Below are positions 22,370 to 32,403 of a stretch of 64,000 bases of DNA, one piece after another; the first letter of the stretch is position 1; each line of letters starts with the position of its first letter. The position numbers and the translations under genes were made by a program. Under the pieces are notes generated by a model. It was not told the DNA's origin, searched no databases, and was given only the letters and a program-made list of their open reading frames with translations. Source of the stretch: Flaveria trinervia. Taxonomy: Eukaryota > Streptophyta > Magnoliopsida > Asterales > Asteraceae. The stretch covers positions 48,371,212 to 48,435,211 of the forward strand of contig CM046451.1 of the NCBI GenBank assembly GCA_025506515.1. Reading direction: 5' to 3'.

Positions 22370-23046
22370 TGTTAGGATGGTGTATTAACGAAATACTAAC
22401 TAATAAACGTGTATACCGAATCAAATAGTGCGGAATCCTATTTGATTAGCGATCCAATCAGTGAGAACGTATGTAGAAACAATTGTAGATTGAATCTAAA
22501 CATTAAGAATGATTTGGAATCGATCTATTGCGATCTATAAACTTGGAACAGGTTCTTAGAGGACTATGGATGGCTAGGGTACGTATGTATTCGAAGTGTT
22601 GTGTTTTTCCACCATTTAAGTGGTATTTATAGGTTAGGGTTCCTCATTCGGGCGACTAAACCACAAGTATGGTTCAGTCATGCGACTGAGCCAATCTCAT
22701 GTTACAATAATGGTACTGATCCAGTCTCCTAGTTCAGTCGTGCCACTGAGTCATTCCCATGAAGTTGTTCATTCATATGGTCCATTAGCATGGGCCATTC
22801 GCATGAGAACTTCATATTACTAAGTTTGAATATATTTCTTAATCATTACATTACTAAGATTAATTCAAACAACCACAAACCTATATAGTCAGTTCAATAA
22901 GCGTTAAACTACTAATCAATGAAATAAAAACATTATAAGCACAACCACACATTGTATTTCATCAAAGTACCCATTCAATTACATATGTGTAAGACACTAA
23001 AGGAATATTACATTAAGCTCAGAAACTAGGTACACATGTATTTGCA
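22370..23046 (-). repeat. 5' LTR of copia C (677 bp)
   Basis: Plus strand TGTTAGGATGG at the inner end and ATGTATTTGCA at the outer end, followed by TSD TTCAT at 23047. TATA box on the minus strand at 22625-22631. It is about 50 bp shorter than the 3' LTR because of a deletion in the word cluster near 22680. Confidence 0.9.
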
Positions 23047-23520
23047 TTCATCCGCATTTCTTTTTTTTCATCAACATTTCTTTTTGTTCATCCGCATTTC
23101 TTTTTGTTCATCCGCATTTCTTTTTGTTCATGCACATTTCTTTTACTCATCCACATTTGTTCACCCGCATTGACATTGCTCATCCGCATTTGTCAATGTT
23201 GATCTGTATTTGTTCATCCGGACTGACTTTACTCACACAAATTTGTCAATGTTCATCCGCATTTGTTCATCCGCATTACCTTTGTTCATCTGCATTCCTC
23301 AGTCGCATAAACTACTCATCTGCATTTCCACAGTTGCATGACGTACTCATCCGCATTTCCTCAGTCACATGACGTACTCATCCGCATTTCCTCAGTCACA
23401 TGACTTACTCATCCACATTGACTTTCTCATCCGCATTTGTCAATGTGCATCCACATTTTTCAATGTTCATCCGCATTTGTCAATGCTAATCTGCGTTTGT
23501 CAATGCTCTTCTACATTTGT
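23047..23520. repeat. TCATCCGCAT minisatellite of gypsy D LTR
   Basis: First several TTCATCCGCATTTCTTTTTG units of about 20 bp, then TCATCCGCATTTGTCAATG and CCTCAGTCGCATGAC variants. It continues the few units at 11818-11861 on the other side of copia C, so C inserted inside this array. The first 5 bases are the right TSD copy. Confidence 0.9.
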
Positions 23521-24247
23521 CAACACTTAGGCAATTTTTTTTAAAATTAGGCGTATGAACCACTGTTTGAGCGCATGAACAGCCTAGGGTACACTTATCA
23601 TCAGATTCAGTCCCCAAACACCATCTATCATGTTCTAAGCTTAAATATTACATTCTAAGCCTTAGAAACAGAACCATAACGTCAACAAGCATGAACATAG
23701 ACCAAAATCACACCATACCCGCAACATACACACATTCAAACATACAAGTATGAATCCGTAGTTTTATAAATAGTTCATATATGCAATTCCAGCCTGAAAA
23801 TCAGTTAAAACATGTAAAAAGAGGGGTTCTAGAACTCACCTTTGTAGCTCTTGAGTGTGGATTCTTCCAAACCCATTTGCAAATGAGTTCAACTCCTTAG
23901 AAACCCACCAAAAACACACACCCAAACACACACAACACACATGAGCATACAACCGAGGCAGGGCCAGTTAAGAACACTTAAAATCCATGAATTCTTACCT
24001 TGAATTCGACTATTCAGCCCTTGTTCTTCAAAGACTCCAAAGCTCCCCTTTCTCTTTCTAAAAAATCTGATGATTTGGGGTTGTAAGAAGAGAGTGGGTG
24101 GCCATGCCCACTTTACACCCACTTTCCCAAGCTTTTGTCCTTTTTGACTCTTCTTACCCCTTAACTTGGGTAAAACATCTTTTATTTCATTTTCTTCACT
24201 TTATTTATCTTTCTTTGACTAAAACAAATTATTAACCGGGTGTTACA
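23052..24247 (-). repeat. Gypsy D 3' LTR, proximal piece
   Basis: Continuation of the LTR from 11861. It ends ACCGGGTGTTACA at 24247, so the LTR starts TGTAACACCCGGT in element orientation, a common gypsy LTR start. 23530-24247 is closely matched by 49380-50082. Confidence 0.88.
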
Positions 24248-24261
24248 AGTCCACCGCCCTT
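24248..24261 (-). other. Polypurine tract of gypsy D
   Basis: Minus strand AAGGGCGGTGGACT directly precedes the LTR start. The second copy (50083-50096) has AAGGAGGGTGGACT. Confidence 0.8.
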
Positions 24262-25560
24262 ATATAGGTTTCGTCCCCGAAACCTATTATTCCTCAAATA
24301 ATTATGGGTAATGCTGCCTCTTCTCTTCTTTAGTCTCCCACGTACACTCGGATCCCTTCCTGTGCTTCCACTGTACACACACAAGAGGAACCACTTTATT
24401 CCTCAACCTCTTCTCTTTTCGATCAATGATCGCCGCTGGTTACTCCACGTAATTGAGCCGTTCATCTACTTCGATATCCTCCAGTGGAACAATCATATTC
24501 TCATCTGCTAGACATTTTCTCAGATGAGATACATGGAATGTCGGGTGAATTCCACTTAGCTCATCTCGTAACTATAAACTATAAGCCACCTCTCCTACTC
24601 TAGCAATGATTTGGAAAGGCCCTATCTATCTCCTACTCAACTTGCCTTGCTTTCTGAACTGAATGATAACCTTCCAAGGTGAGACTTTCAACATAACCCT
24701 GTCACCCACCTGCAACTCAATCAGTCTATGTCGTTTATCACCATACGACTTATGTCTATCTTTGGCTGCCTTCATGAATGCTTTGATCTTTTCAAGCTTC
24801 TAAGTCGTAGGCTCGATCAGCTCAACGCTTCCTAACTATCTGACCAATATCACCCCAACATAGGGGTGTTCGACATCTCCTACCGTATAGCATCTCATAA
24901 GGGGGCATACCGATGCTGGCATGATAACTGTTGTTATATGAGAACATAGTTAATGGTAAGTGGTCATCCCAACTTCCTCCAAAATAGATGACACATGCAC
25001 GAAGCATATCCTCCAGTGTCTGAATGGTCCTTTCCGACTGAGCATCATCTGAGGGTGATAAGCCGTGCTAATATCAACCTCGTCCCATAGCATCGTGTAA
25101 TTTCTTCCAAAATTTAGATGTAAACCGGGTGTCACGATGAGACACAATAGACACCGACACACTATGATGAGTTACAATCTCCTTAATGAAAAGATCAGCC
25201 AACCTCTTGGATGAATAAGTCTCGCGGATCGGTAGAAAGTGAGCACTCTTTGTCAAACGATCAACTATTACCCATATAGCATCGTACCCTCACGCGGTAT
25301 GTGGTATCTTCATAATGAAATCCATGGTGATATATTCCCGCTTCCACTCAAGTATATCCAAAGGTTGGATCTTTCCATATGACTTCTGATTCTCCACCTC
25401 TACTTGCAAGCAAGTAAGGCACGTACTCATATACTCCACCACATTATGCTTCATACCCCCCACCAATAGTCTTTCTTCATGTCTTGCTATATCTTTGTAG
25501 CACCAGGATGAATAGTGTATTGAGTCTTATGAGCTTTGTCCATGATCTTCATGCGTAGAT
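24262..25560 (-). pseudogene. gypsy D integrase and chromodomain-like tail (copy 1)
   Basis: A zinc-finger remnant (STCLTCLQVEVE, about 25420-25380) is followed by the core: VDRLTKSAHFLPIRET (25256-25200), HRDTRFTSKFWKK (Asp retained but the preceding context altered), SERTIQTLEDMLRACV (about 25030-24980) and NNSYHASIGMPPYEMLYGRRC. After the core come GDRVMLKVSPWK and HPTFHVSHLRKC, then LRNKVVPLVYVQWKHRKGSE near 24400-24340, which resembles the chromodomain-type tail of chromoviruses. Several stops interrupt it. Copy 2 (50083-51320) is better preserved. Confidence 0.85.
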
Positions 25561-26653
25561 CCCCAAAACGAGGAATCCACATTCACCCAAATCGGGTTCT
25601 AACACCAAGTTTGTTTCTTCTCAATTTACGCAACCAGACCTCTCTTTCTTTCAGAGTTAAGATGATCTTCTTTCAATGCCTCATCTTGAAACTCTTTGAC
25701 TTGCTTCATCACATCAGAGGTCATGATCAACCGGTAAGCTTTCATCTGAATCGGCTCGGGTCTCTCTTTTCGGCTAAGGGCATCTACCACCACATTGGCC
25801 TTGCCGGGATGATAATGGATCTCGCAATCATAATCCTTTATAAGCTCCAGCCATCTCTTCTGCCTCATGTTAATATCTTTCTGCTCAATGAAGTACTTCA
25901 GGCTCTTGTGGTCGGTGAATACGGTGCACTTTGTACCGTAGAGGTAGTGCCTCCAAGTCTTTAATGCAAAGACCATGGCTGCTAGCTCCAAGTCATGAGT
26001 AGGGTAATTGACCTCATGAACCTTTAACTATCGGGATTCATAGGCTATAACTTTTCTCCTCTGCATTAACACACACCCCAACCTCGAGTAAGAAGCATCA
26101 CAAAAACCACAAGATCTTCACTTCCATCGGGTAATGACAGAACAGGAGCTTGAGTCAACCTCACCTTCAATTCCTCGAATGCCTTCTCTCGAGCTTGACC
26201 CCATACGAACTTTACATCTTCCCAGTTTAACTTGGTCAGTGGAGGAGCGATCTTAGAGAAGTCTTGAATGAATCTCCTGCAATAGCCCGCCAACCCAAGA
26301 AACTACGAATCTCGAATGGCATCTTTAAAGACTTCCACTGCATCACTGCCTCCACCTTTGTCGGCTCCACCTTAATCCAGTCAGGATTCACCACACGACC
26401 CAAGAATTGAACCTCGTGCAACCAGAATGCGCATTCAGAGAACTTAGCATACAGTTTCTCACTTCTCAACGTCTCTATCACCTCTCGAATGTGACCGCAT
26501 GCTCCTCTTTACTCTTGCAAGAAATCAGGATATCATTGATAAACAAAATCACTAACTTATCCAACATCAGCCCACACACTCGATTTATCAAGTCCATAAA
26601 AGCAGCGGCGCATTGGTCAAACCAAATGGCATGACAAAGAACTCGTAGTTGCC
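25561..26653 (-). pseudogene. gypsy D RNase H and C-terminal half of RT (copy 1)
   Basis: RNase [30 protein letters not shown] and [18 protein letters not shown] (25991-25740). RT: FVMPFGLTNAP (26630-26600), ILFINDILISCKSKEEH (about 26550-26510, Asn in the catalytic FIDD box), AKFSECAFWLHEVQFLG, and [20 protein letters not shown]. The protein is cut at SYGNYEF where the copia B LTR begins (26659). Frameshifts occur near 26590 and 26280. Confidence 0.87.
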
Positions 26654-26658
26654 ATAAC

Positions 26659-27372
26659 TGTTGCACCATGAAAGGATCATACATGCCAATTCAATGGGTG
26701 ATATGATGATTGCTTTGATGGAATCCCATAAGTCCAAGAAGAAATGTGGATGAAGATCCAGCTTAAAAAAAGGAAAACCAAGTATTGTCTTCTGCATTTG
26801 TCAATACGGAAGACATAAAACAAACACGGACAAGTATTTGTTCTTTCGCATTGACAAATGCGGAAGACCAAATATTAATGCGGACAAGACTTTGCTCATC
26901 CGCATGTGACAAATGTGGATCACCGAACAAATGCGCAAAAGTATTTGTTCATCCGCATTAACCAATGCGGATGACCAACATACTAATGCGGATCATCAAG
27001 TGAAAAAATGCTGATCAAGTCAACTCATCCGCATTTGCGAATACGGATGAACAAGCAATGATTCGTATCAAGATTTAGACTAGTTCTGATGTAATAGGTT
27101 AGGGGTAGTTTAGTCATTTTGTAAAAGGCATCTTGTCTGCCTATAAATAGAATAGATAACCTCGTACATGAGGTGACGGCTGATAGACATAGAGAATTTT
27201 TGTTGTCATTTATTCTCCATAATCAATAAACTTTCATATATACAATAAAAAGCATTTATGAGTGTAACTCTTGCATTGAATGTTCTTTTATTGTTTGTTT
27301 CCGCCATTCAATTACGGACTTGATTACCATTGTTGATTCACAGTAAAAATCTCAATCTTACTTACCCAGTCA
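26659..27372 (+). repeat. 5' LTR of copia B copy 1 (714 bp)
   Basis: Starts TGTTGCACC and ends CCCAGTCA. Five stem-forming words of the type TCATCCGCATT...AATGCGGATGA lie at about 26790-27060. TATA box TATAAAT at 27142-27148. The PBS normally following the LTR is absent: about 60 bp present in copy 2 (53187 on) are deleted here. The leader 27373-27600 otherwise matches copy 2. Confidence 0.88.
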
Positions 27373-27600
27373 ATTGATCTGGTAATTGAGTTGCTAGTAG
27401 AGTATATCTTCATCTCTACTTAGTAAACAGTAGAAAATACTCCTGTCAACATATTCTCACCAAAGTATTCAAACAGCAAGAAACTCACTACAATCACAGA
27501 TCTCATTCTGAAATCCGTTTGAACTATTTGAACAAGTTGGACTAATCAATCTTAAAAATTATCTAAATCTATATTTATACAAGGTAAACACTTTGTTAAA

Positions 27601-28920
27601 ATGGATTCTAACAGTTACTCAAAACTTGGTCATACACCTAAACCTCCTATGCTTAAACACAAATCTAAGTTTAAATAGTAGAAAATCAGGTTTAGGAATT
27701 ACATCACACGTGTAGATCCTGATTTCTGGATCTCAATATGCCACACATCCCTTTCACTCTGTTTGCAGATCACACTACAATATACAAAACTACAAGAATA
27801 CCTATTGAAGATCTAACTCTTGATGATGAAGACTATAAGAAAATCAAGATTGACCTCAAAGCTTACTCCATTCTAACTCATGCACTCTAGATGGATGTGT
27901 TGAAAAGATTGGAGAAGTATGGTATCACAAAAGCTATATGGGATGCACTGAAAATTATGTGTGAAGGAAGCAGTGAGGGAGCAGAAATTAACAAGGATAA
28001 GCTGGTTAATCTGTATGAAACATTCCACCACACCAAGGGAGAGTCCATATCCAAACAACTGCACAGATTTGTAATGTTGGTAAATGACTTGGAAATCATG
28101 GGAGTCACTTACAAGATCAATGAATTAAACAAGAAAATGGTTCATAGCCTCCCTGAAAGCTGGAAACAGAATATAACAATACTGAAAAATACACGTGATC
28201 TTGAGAGTACTACTTTAGATATCAAGATAGCCAAAATCGCAGCATTGGAACTTGATGAAAGAAGCAGAAATCTTGGTCGACCAAGAGTGATTGAGGCTTA
28301 CAAATTTCCATGAGAATCTCATTTTCTGGAAAATGTCTTCATCACTGAGGAGATGATTTTATCTCATCAAGAGATAAACTGAACAATACTGGGTTCATTG
28401 CAACTCCACAAATCAATCATCCATCAACATCATCTCAAACATCTAGAGTCACTGCTGCTCCTCAAACCACTCCTGAAGACACAAGATCAGAAGAACAAAA
28501 GGCAACTTTCAATGCCTTTGTTGCAAGCTTTGAAGCATACTTAGGAGGAAGACTCACTTCTACTCATCTAATTCAAGAAGATCTGGAAGCAAATTGATCC
28601 TAATGATGTGGAAGAAATGGATCTACAATGGCAAATGGCCATGATTGCCATGAGAGCCAAGAAATTCAATAGAAAAGGAAGAAAGCAGAGCCTAAATGAA
28701 TATACAAAACGTGCTTATGATAAATCCAAGGTGGAATGCTTCAACTGTGACATGGCTAGCCACTTCTCTAGAGAATGCGATGCCCGCAAGAGAAACAACT
28801 ATCAAAGGAACTCTCAAGGCCAGTCATCCTCACAGCCTAACTCAAGCTTTCACTCCAACAACCAACTACAACAGTATCATCATTCTCATCAACACCAATC
28901 ATATCAAAATCCACCCTAAC
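27601..28920 (+). pseudogene. copia B gag (copy 1)
   Basis: The start ATG is at 27601 (MDSNSYSKLGHTPKPPMLKH), 229 bases after the LTR. A gag-like helical domain runs to about 28310 (MDVLKRLEKYGITKAIWDAL, FHHTKGESISKQLHRFVMLV, LPESWKQNITILKN). A Ser/Thr-rich linker leads to EEMDLQWQMAMIAMRAKKF (28608) and a zinc knuckle CFNCDMASHFSREC (CX2CX4HX4C, about 28738-28780), then a Gln/His/Ser-rich tail. Stops near 27675 and 27888 and frameshifts near 28310 and 28590 inactivate it. Confidence 0.9.
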
Positions 28921-28949
28921 TGACAAATCAAGCTCACGGAAGCAGTAAA

Positions 28950-29865
28950 TCTTCTGCTAGTGCTCTTGTGATAAGCAAGATGGGTATGTGACTGGAGTGT
29001 GTATGCAGAGAAAGTCAAGCCTCAATTTCAAAATCATGCTCTTATGGCTCACATTAATGATGGTCCATCTCCAATGCCTACTGAGGTAAAATCTAACCTT
29101 TATAGTGAAATATGCATTAAGGAATTGCAAGGTTATATGGAGCATAACCATAAACTGGCAGATAAAATTAAAGAAGAAAAGGTAATGTCAAAGATGATGA
29201 AGAGAGAAATAAAAGGATTTTAAATCAAAATCAAATCTCTTATCCCTGACATAGAAAAACTGCATGGTGAAAAGTACACTCTTGCAGTTGAGAATGAGCT
29301 ACTTACTGAAAAGTTAGCTCAATCTAAGGCTAAACATTCAATGACTGAAGTGAAACTTGAAAAGTATCAAATGTCTTCAGTCAAGCTGCAAGAGATGCTT
29401 GATTCTGAAAACGATCCAAAGGACATGTCGGGGATTGGGTAGAATTCATGTCCTCCACCATACAATGACAACTACACTGTCATGCCTCAATCTGTCTCAC
29501 GCACTAAAGAAATTGAAACTAAAACTATGGAACCTAAATCTATAATAAAACAAGTGACCAATCCTCAAAACAAAACTAATGTTTATATTGAAACAAATGA
29601 GGATAAAATCAAGATAGGTCACCCAATCAAAATCAAAAAGTTTTCAGACAAGACAGTGAGTGTCATGAAACCCTCAAACCATGTAAAAGCAGTGGTCCAT
29701 TTTATAAAATTCATACCCTCTATTTTACAAGGTAAAAAGAAATATGTGAAGTCAGTGAAACCCACTGCTGATAGCAGTTCTGATAATGAGATCATATCTC
29801 CAAAAAAATCAAGCAAATCAAAAAGGTTTCACTACAAAAGAAACAAGCACGATCACTATGTTTAA
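28950..29865 (+). pseudogene. copia B gag-pol spacer with coiled coil (copy 1)
   Basis: Two open stretches carry VYAEKVKPQFQNHALMAHIN, a heptad-like helical stretch (LADKIKEEKVMSKMMKREIK, then ENELLTEKLAQSKAKHS, about 29150-29340), and a basic Lys/Ser-rich segment to 29865 (KSVKPTADSSSDNEIISPKK). The role is unknown; a coiled coil here might mediate particle assembly, which is inference. One in-frame stop (29221) and a stop near 29440 break it. Confidence 0.75.
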
Positions 29866-29999
29866 CACATAAAACATTATCAGACCATTAGTCTTCAATA
29901 TTAAGGCAGGGAGTTGGGTTTGATATCTGCAATAAGGAACATGTTGATCAGTTTTAGAAAGAGGTGAGACATGGGTTAAGAATCAGAAACAATACAGAA

Positions 30000-30330
30000 A
30001 ATCAAACAAAGGTAGTGTTGTGAAGCAAACTACAAAAAGGGTTGATTCTGATTTATCCCCTAAAGAAAAGAAAGTGACTCTGCAAAAGAAAATATTAGCT
30101 GAGTCCCAAAAGCCAAAATCTTATTCAAGAAACAAACAAATGTATTGTGACATTTGTGAAATGTTCAATCATAAGACAAATGAATGCTTTTTTAATCAAT
30201 ATTTCTCAATCTGTGACATGAACCATCACTCCACCAAAAGCTGCTATTTCAACAAGTATTGTTCAGTCAGTGACATGAAAATCACAATACATCTGATTGT
30301 TACTTCAGTTAGAAGGGTTTGAGAATTCCC
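30000..30330 (+). pseudogene. copia B distal zinc-knuckle cluster (copy 1)
   Basis: From 30140: a complete knuckle CDICEMFNHKTNEC (CX2CX4HX4C), then ICDMNHHSTKSC where the first Cys is replaced, then CSVSDM, a third unit that has lost its second Cys. Copy 2 (55998-56170) and the inverted copies preserve parts of the same three-unit pattern. Three CCHC-like knuckles in about 60 residues, separate from the classical gag knuckle, suggest a dedicated nucleic-acid-binding cluster. 30331-30690 holds only degenerate linker sequence. Confidence 0.78.
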
Positions 30331-30689
30331 CAACACAAGCCCATCTCAAAAAACATCCATTGTTACACATTCTGTCAGACCTCATTTTCACAATAATCAT
30401 CTAGGACTTCTAGATCAACAAATGACATGAATATTCTAAAGGAATTGTGGAAGGGTCAAAGAAAACATCTTACAATAAAACATAAAATTGACCTTCCAAA
30501 ACAAAAACCTACTTTTGATAATGAAAAATGGGCTAAATTTCTACAAATAAACAGAGACTAATGATTTTATTACTCATCTGAATCTTCAGTAGATGTTGGT
30601 GAGATGACTCAACCCAGTCATTACCAAAATTCTCCCAGGACACCTCCATCTAAACCATAATTTAAAGGGAAATACCAAGAAGTAACCAT

Positions 30690-31090
30690 TATGAATAGGA
30701 ATGGGAAACCCAAGACCATCATGGCTTGGGTTCCTTATTCTAATTACATCTTTGTGCTTAGAGGTTCATCCACACAGGTCTAATAGCCTATGGTACATAG
30801 ACAGTGGATGCTCCCGACACATGACCGGAGATTTTTCCCTCTTTCATGACTTCAAGCATATACAAGGAACTATTGTGTCATTTGGTGGAGATTCACAGGA
30901 TGGTAGAATTACAGGTGAAGGATCTGTGACAAAAAGAGGCTGAGCTTTGAAAAAGTGAACTACTATGAACAACTGAATTTCAATCAGCTAAGCGTGTCTC
31001 AGATCTGCGATAAGAAATATTCCACTCACTTTACAATACTCATTGCTACATTCTGAAACCTAGATTTCAGATCTCTGAGGAATGGGTTGT
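30690..31090 (+). pseudogene. copia B protease (copy 1), interrupted by A3
   Basis: WYIDSGCSRHMTGDFSLFHD (about 30790-30850) is the aspartic protease active-site region with its Asp. VSFGGDSQDGRITGEGSV follows, then frame-shifted QLNFNQLSVSQICDKKY and a Cys-Tyr-Leu-Lys block. The A3 insertion falls just after EEWVVLI/RNGLS at 31090. Confidence 0.85.
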
Positions 31091-31095
31091 GTTAA
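31091..31095. other. Left target-site duplication of A3
   Basis: GTTAA here against CTTAA at 43643-43647. The empty site in copia B copy 2 (56949 on) reads tcttaaag, so CTTAA is the original and this copy has one substitution. Confidence 0.88.
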
Positions 31096-31974
31096 TCTTA
31101 GGATCTCAGCATCTAGTTTGATCAATTAGATTGGATTTGTAGCGGAATGAGCCCACGAATTAACAAATTTAAACAAGAACACACGAAATTTATCAATGAA
31201 ACAGTGTTTGTTTTAAAGAGAGTGAATTTCTACCAAAAGGAATATATTCATTCAATACACGCTTGGCTGGCTTCCACGCACAGTTACAATTAGGTCATCT
31301 TTCTTTTTATAAGGGAAGCTGACGTCAGCTGATGTCACTTGACAGTGACATCTAACTGTTATTTAACTACTGAAAGTTAACACAACTACTAAAGATGTCA
31401 AACAGCTGACATCTTCTTACAAAAATACCAAGTGTTAACTATCACTACAACTATTGAAAAGAAAACTACTGAAACAACAACGACTAAAGAACATGCTCTT
31501 CAGTCATTTTACAAGTACTGAAATAGAAAAGAAAACTACTGAAAGGAAACCATCACAACAACTGAAAAATGCTTCTTCAGCTGTTGTGACAAACTCTGAA
31601 GGCTTCAGTACTTGGACTTCTTGAACTTCAGTTGTTGTCATCCGCTGATGTCTTCAGATGTTGTCTTCAGTCTTTGTAGTTCAGCTGTTGATCTTCAGTA
31701 CTTTAGTCTTCAGCTATTGATCTTCAGACTTTGGTCTTCAGCTGTTGAAGTCTTCAGTACTTTAGTCTTCAGCTGTTGAAATTCAGTACTTTAGTCTTCA
31801 CCTGTTGATCTTCAGACTTTGCTCTTCAGCTGTTGAATTCTTCAATACTTTAGTCTTTAGCTGTTGATCTTTAGACTTTGTCAAACAGCTGATCAAGTCT
31901 TCAGCAGTTGTTGTGATGTCTTGTGGGACTTAAAGGTTTTTCTGATGTGGCTCATTGGTTCTTTTGGTCCAACA
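31096..31974 (-). repeat. 3' LTR of A3 (879 bp)
   Basis: The outer end has decayed to plus-strand TCTTAGGATC against TGTTAGCATC in the 5' LTR; the inner end is CCAACA at 31974. It contains the array of CTTCAGCTGTTGATCTTCAG and CTTCAGTACTTTAGT words (about 31600-31900) and CTGAAAG/CAACTACT words. Confidence 0.93.
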
Positions 31975-31987
31975 AACTCCCCCTGAA
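31975..31987 (-). other. Polypurine tract of A3
   Basis: Minus strand TTCAGGGGGAGTT directly precedes the LTR start TGTTGGACC. Between here and the extra ORF (31988-32403) is untranslated or decayed sequence with short acidic coding traces. Confidence 0.92.
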
Positions 31988-32403
31988 CCAATGCAGCCAA
32001 AACCTTTAAGCTTATTGAAGATGTCCCACTTATTATGGCAGAAAGTTTGGTCTTTTTGTCTTCTAGATCAGCTCAAAAGTGACCCTTGTAAGCACAGGCC
32101 TGGGAAGAAGTCTCAATGATCTGTTTGACAAAGGATGGATGGGAACTCTGTCTTGGGGAACTGGACACAGAGCTGTTACCCCATCCATGAGATCTACTTC
32201 CCAACTATGAGTTTGTAAGACTCCCTTGTATAGGCCTCAAGGAAGATTACTTGTTCCTCCACCAGCTCTTCAGCTTCTCATTCAAAGAGTGACTCTGGCC
32301 CATAATACTCAGAGAGGTATTTGACCTGCTTCCCATTTTTTAGTTCCACAGTTTTTATGACTGTATATGCGAATTCATCTGGGTGAATACCCTCTAAGAA
32401 CAA

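Larger units (their letters stand above)
11862..23046 (-). mobile_element. Ty1/copia element C, non-autonomous, nested in gypsy D LTR
   Basis: It has two related LTRs, PBS, PPT and a matching 5-bp TSD (TTCAT). Internal order in element orientation is leader, gag, protease, GAG-pre-integrase, integrase, then a gypsy-type LTR where RT and RNase H should be, then an extra ORF and the PPT. Protease and integrase lack catalytic residues. It spans 11,185 bp including the insertion. Confidence 0.92.
10691..26658 (-). mobile_element. Ty3/gypsy element D, 3' half, truncated in RT
   Basis: In minus orientation: part of RT, RNase H, integrase, chromodomain-like tail, polypurine tract, then the 3' LTR. 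RT-before-integrase order defines Ty3/gypsy. The element stops inside RT at 26653-26658, where the copia B LTR begins; 5' LTR, gag and protease are missing. Its LTR (about 2.37 kb once the insertion is removed) is split by copia C. A similar truncated element at 49032-52494 ends at the same RT point. Confidence 0.88.

Noticed and set aside
23047..23520. Regular repeats resembling a CRISPR array
   Set aside because: Units are contiguous and degenerate, with no unique spacers, and sit in a plant gypsy LTR.
25536..25964. Plus-strand ORF of 142 residues
   Set aside because: It is antisense to the gypsy RNase H region on the minus strand.
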